Source: Desulfitobacterium sp. (lineage in GTDB: Bacteria; Bacillota; Desulfitobacteriia; Desulfitobacteriales; Desulfitobacteriaceae). From it: DNA of 7,294 bases. The stretch is from positions 1 to 7,294 of the forward strand of contig JAAZLD010000255.1 in NCBI GenBank assembly GCA_012799495.1, written 5' to 3'. Under the pieces are notes generated by a model, which was not told the origin of the DNA, did not search any database, and saw only the letters and a list, made by a program, of their open reading frames with translations. The translations under genes were made by a program, and so were the position numbers. Positions 4,377-7,294 of the stretch are shown piece after piece (position 1 is the stretch's first letter; the number at the start of each line of letters is the position of its first letter).

Positions 4377-5876
4377 ATGAAGGGTCAAGCTATTAAGAAG
4401 ATTGTGGAAGAATTACTGGCAAATAAGCCAGGTCATGATAATAAAGAAGGTTATTATATTATTCGAGCTCATGCTAAAAGGGAGTGGGGGATGGGCCTTA
4501 GTAATGGTCGCTTTGAGAGAGTGACTACCTCCCGGGATCAGGGGATGGGGGTCCAAGCCTTTACTGCTGAAGGGGTGTGTGGCTTTGCCTCTACAGATAA
4601 TATTACCTTTGAGGATGGAAGAGAAATAATGGAGCGAGCCATGGCTTTAGCCAAGGGCAATACTCGCCTTGAAGCTAAGGCTAATCGGAAAATCTGGGAA
4701 GCTCCCTTGCTACGGGAAGATGGGAAAAAACTAAATGAACTTGATTTTGATCATTTCTCTCTTACTGAGCTTCAGGAAATGGTTCTATCTTTACATAAAG
4801 ATCTAATGGAAAAATCCCCGGATATCGCTTGGCAAACAAGTTACCGGCAAGTAGAGGATTACTGGTGTATTGGCCGTTCTGATGGTACTCTAGTTTCCTA
4901 CACTATTCCTCGGTCAGTCCTCATGCATCAAGGTACAGTTCGAGTAGAAAATAGGGCTAAAAGCTTTTTAGTTCATTTTAGTGGAGTAGACCCTTCCCTC
5001 CTTCTTAAAGAAAAAGAAAGTGGGGCTTTAATGAAAAAAGCCATCCAACGGGGAGAGTTTGCTCGGAAGGTCTGTACAGCACCTCAATTACCAGCGGGAA
5101 ATTATCCTTTAGTAATTGACTATGGTTTGGCTAAAGGGTTAGCTCATGAGGCTTTTGGTCATGCCGTAGAAGGGGATCATATGGGGGAGTCTGTTTTAGG
5201 GGAAGAAGGTAAGCTTAAAGCAGGAATGAGGGTGGCTCCTCCCGGTGTCCATATTATCGATGGTCCTTTAGAAGGAGATTGGGCTTATCAGCCTTACTCT
5301 GCTAATGGATTAGTTCGAGAGACAGTAGAGATCGTTAAGGATGGAGTTTTACTTAATGGTTTAGGGGATATCTTTTCTGCTGAAGAAGCAGGAATGAAAG
5401 TTACTGGGGCAGGTAGGGCCGAAAGTTATGCTCATGTACCTTTACCTCGGATGACTAATATTCGCTTACTAGTGGATAAGGAACTTCCCTTGGAAGCCCA
5501 AACAGGGCTAATGGAGGAAGTGGCATCTTTACGGAAGTTGTTACTCCAGGAAGACTTATTAGCAAAAGAAGGAAAGCATTTGCTCCTTCTGGGGTATCGG
5601 GGAGGTCAGGTGAATCCCAAGACAGGGGATTTTGTCTTTCAATGCGACGGGATCGTCGATCTAGCGGATCCTAGCTTAACTATTTATCAGCCTAGTATTT
5701 TTAGCGGTAAGATTCTTTCCGCTCTCCAAGCTATTCAGGCAGGTGTGGGAGAAGGATGCTTTGATGCTATTGGTACCTGCGGTAAAAGGGGGCAAGGGGT
5801 CCCTTCTAGCGGTGGGAGCCATCGCTACCTTTTATTAGACCAAGATGAAAATGTGACTTTAGGAGGAGGGCAATAA
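4377..5876 (+). CDS. tldD: TldD-type zinc metalloprotease subunit
   Basis: This is the catalytic half of a TldD/TldE-type metalloprotease. In Escherichia coli the heterodimer degrades unfolded or small peptides and trims leaders of modified peptides such as microcin B17 and the antitoxin CcdA; the substrate here is unknown. The product is 499 aa, within the family range. The N-terminal domain holds the usual GVQAFTAEGVCGFASTDNI strand region. The zinc motif HExxxH is intact as HEAFGH (257-262), followed by AVEGD. The C-terminal segment IGTCGKRGQGVPS carries Cys468, matching the conserved cysteine that completes the metal site in TldD. No signal peptide is seen, so it is cytoplasmic. It overlaps tldE by one nucleotide (TAATG) and is the first gene of its operon. 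No obvious RiPP precursor or toxin-antitoxin gene lies nearby. Confidence 0.93.
   Translation: MKGQAIKKIVEELLANKPGHDNKEGYYIIRAHAKREWGMGLSNGRFERVTTSRDQGMGVQAFTAEGVCGFASTDNITFEDGREIMERAMALAKGNTRLEAKANRKIWEAPLLREDGKKLNELDFDHFSLTELQEMVLSLHKDLMEKSPDIAWQTSYRQVEDYWCIGRSDGTLVSYTIPRSVLMHQGTVRVENRAKSFLVHFSGVDPSLLLKEKESGALMKKAIQRGEFARKVCTAPQLPAGNYPLVIDYGLAKGLAHEAFGHAVEGDHMGESVLGEEGKLKAGMRVAPPGVHIIDGPLEGDWAYQPYSANGLVRETVEIVKDGVLLNGLGDIFSAEEAGMKVTGAGRAESYAHVPLPRMTNIRLLVDKELPLEAQTGLMEEVASLRKLLLQEDLLAKEGKHLLLLGYRGGQVNPKTGDFVFQCDGIVDLADPSLTIYQPSIFSGKILSALQAIQAGVGEGCFDAIGTCGKRGQGVPSSGGSHRYLLLDQDENVTLGGGQ
5861..5870 (+). promoter_or_regulatory. Ribosome binding site of tldE inside tldD
   Basis: AGGAGGAGGG in the last codons of tldD stands 5 nt before ATG 5876. 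With the 1-nt stop/start overlap it points to coupled translation and balanced amounts of the two subunits. Confidence 0.75.
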
Positions 5877-7198
5877 TGAAACTAGTAGCTCAATTAGAAG
5901 AATTCCTCCATGATAGGAAGGCTAATCCAGCCAGTCCTGATTTGGCTATTAGAGATTGGCGGATAGTTGTACAGGAGGCTCAGCAAATATCCCTAGGTAT
6001 CAAGGAAAATTCTCCTGGTACTGTTTATACACCTCCTAGTTATCGCAAAGGGGAAAAAGCTGAGCTTTATATAATTTGGGAAGACGGTAGGCTAACTCAG
6101 GCACAGGTTCAGGCTCCTCCTCAAGGAAGTGGCAAAGAGTATTGGTTTGAACAGCTAACTGAGTGGCGTCAAGGCTCTTATGAGGATCCCTATGGGGCGG
6201 ATATTCCTGAGCCAGAAGCTCTTCCTGTGGTAGCTGTGGAAGATAGGGAGATTGCCAGGATCCTCCAAGGAGAAGATGAGGTATTCTTTGAACAACTGGC
6301 TAGGCTTTTAAAAAACACTCCTGAGGGCGTGAATTTAAATGCTAGTATTCAAGGGAATTGGGGATATATACATGTTCGAAATTCTCGGGGGTTAGCTATT
6401 AGCTACCAGCAGTCCCAGTATGGAATCTCTTTTTCTTTTGATAGTTTGGTTGGGGCAGGCTTTGGCAAAAGGCGCCTTATTAAACCAGAAGAATGGGATT
6501 TCTTATGGAATCGTACTTGCTCATATTATGAGGCTCTACAGAAGGAGGGGCCTGAGGTTGGGGAGGAGACATTGATTGTGATGACTCCATCAGTGACCGG
6601 GGATTTTATGAGACAATTCCTTCACCCTAATCTAGTGGGGCAAAATATCCTGGAAGGTCGCAGTGCTTTTAAGAAAGAAGATTTTCATGGTAAAAATAAG
6701 GTTTTCCATGAGAATATCTCTTTAGTAGTAGATCCTTTACGGCCTTTTGAATTAAGTTCTTATTTAGTTACAGGGGAGGGTGTCCCTGCTCGCCAGACTG
6801 TATTGGTAGATAAGGGTACTTTGCAAAGTCCCATTTTACGGATGAAGGATGCAAAAAGATGGGGAGAGCCTCCCACTGGAGTTCCAGCAGGATCTTCAGG
6901 GATGTACCTCCAAGGAGCTCAGGAGGAGCCTTGGGAAAATGTTTTAAGGGAAATCAAAGATGGAATCTTGATTTTATCTGTCTTAGGGATGCATACTCAA
7001 AATAGTGCCTCTGGTGACTATTCCTTAAGTGCCCCCCAAAGTTTGCGGATTCTTGATGGAAAAATTATCGGAAAAAGAGATGTTAAAATCCAAGGGAATT
7101 TCTTTAAGGATCTGGCTTCGGAAAAAACTAGATTAGGCACAACTGAAATCGATTCAAAACCTTATCTGGTGATTCAAGGAGAAGTCCAAAATATGTAG
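5876..7198 (+). CDS. tldE: TldE/PmbA-type partner subunit of the TldD protease
   Basis: This 440-aa protein is the non-metal partner that pairs with TldD to form the closed proteolytic chamber. It is related to TldD but has no HExxxH motif, as expected. Family signatures are in the second half: EGRSAFKK near the centre; SLVVDPLRPFELSSYLVTGEGVPARQTVLVDKGTL, matching the conserved DDEGxP-type loop (here TGEGVP); and near the end HTQNSASGDYSLSA with DGKIIGKRDVKIQGN, the typical TldE closing strands. The N-terminal 120 residues are divergent. The length matches TldE (about 440-450 aa). It starts on the tldD stop codon and is followed after 11 nt by another plus-strand gene, so at least three genes appear to form one operon. 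Confidence 0.9.
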   Translation: MKLVAQLEEFLHDRKANPASPDLAIRDWRIVVQEAQQISLGIKENSPGTVYTPPSYRKGEKAELYIIWEDGRLTQAQVQAPPQGSGKEYWFEQLTEWRQGSYEDPYGADIPEPEALPVVAVEDREIARILQGEDEVFFEQLARLLKNTPEGVNLNASIQGNWGYIHVRNSRGLAISYQQSQYGISFSFDSLVGAGFGKRRLIKPEEWDFLWNRTCSYYEALQKEGPEVGEETLIVMTPSVTGDFMRQFLHPNLVGQNILEGRSAFKKEDFHGKNKVFHENISLVVDPLRPFELSSYLVTGEGVPARQTVLVDKGTLQSPILRMKDAKRWGEPPTGVPAGSSGMYLQGAQEEPWENVLREIKDGILILSVLGMHTQNSASGDYSLSAPQSLRILDGKIIGKRDVKIQGNFFKDLASEKTRLGTTEIDSKPYLVIQGEVQNM

Positions 7199-7209
7199 GG
7201 GGTGAGTCT

Positions 7210-7294
7210 ATGATCGATATGCATGTCCATCTAACGGGGCACCAAGATCGACCAGCTAGTGAGGAAAATATCCGGGATTATTTAGAAAGGGCCT
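7210..7294 (+). CDS. Probable metal-dependent hydrolase (amidohydrolase or PHP type), 3' end missing
   Basis: Only the first 28 codons are in the window, and the frame is open to the right edge. The ATG at 7210 follows GGGGGTGAG with good spacing, 11 nt after the tldE stop. The product begins MIDMHVHLTGH: a beta-strand ending in HxH (H5, H7) at the extreme N-terminus is the first metal-binding motif of TIM-barrel metal-dependent hydrolases, both amidohydrolases and PHP phosphoesterases. The helix-like stretch that follows (ASEENIRDYLERA) fits this. The subfamily cannot be decided from so little. Its place suggests co-transcription with tldDE, possibly acting downstream in peptide or amide breakdown (inference). 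Confidence 0.6.
   Translation, partial: MIDMHVHLTGHQDRPASEENIRDYLERA

Overview
The window looks like a chromosomal segment of a Gram-positive, probably clostridial (Bacillota) bacterium. The reasons are strong AGGAGG-type ribosome binding sites, tightly packed operons, a likely TTG start, moderate-to-low GC content, and short repeats with a GGGACAGGT core of a kind I recall as common in Clostridia. The genus cannot be read from the sequence.

Layout. (1) 1-1658, plus strand: the end of a molybdenum-cofactor operon, with moeA (5' end cut off by the window edge) followed after 1 nt by mobB. (2) 1659-2154: no convincing gene. It holds two REP-like repeats, an 18-unit hexanucleotide tandem tract and a terminator able to work in both directions. 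(3) 2155-3069, minus strand: a short Na+/phosphate-cotransporter-like membrane protein without a PhoU domain. (4) 3182-3658, plus strand: a stand-alone GNAT N-acetyltransferase, divergent from the transporter. (5) 3659-4376: 718 bp without a gene, carrying terminator hairpins, four more REP-like repeats in the opposite orientation to the first two, an orphan minus-strand terminator and a possible promoter. (6) 4377-7198, plus strand: tldD and tldE, overlapping by 1 nt. They encode the two halves of a TldD/TldE-type metalloprotease. (7) 7210-7294: the first 28 codons of a probable TIM-barrel metal-dependent hydrolase, likely in the same operon.

How it fits together. MoeA and MobB act late in molybdenum-cofactor synthesis (Mo insertion and supply of the guanylated cofactor). 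TldD carries the HExxxH zinc site and TldE is the partner without it. No RiPP precursor or CcdA-like substrate gene is visible beside them. The transporter/acetyltransferase pair lies between two blocks of the same repeat family in inverted orientation, so it may be a rearranged or inserted segment between the cofactor operon and the tldDE operon (inference). I see no convincing new multi-gene system. The unusual content is in the two intergenic regions: the REP-like family with duplicated-end variants, a copy that may supply the -35 box for tldD, and the Met-Asn hexamer tract.
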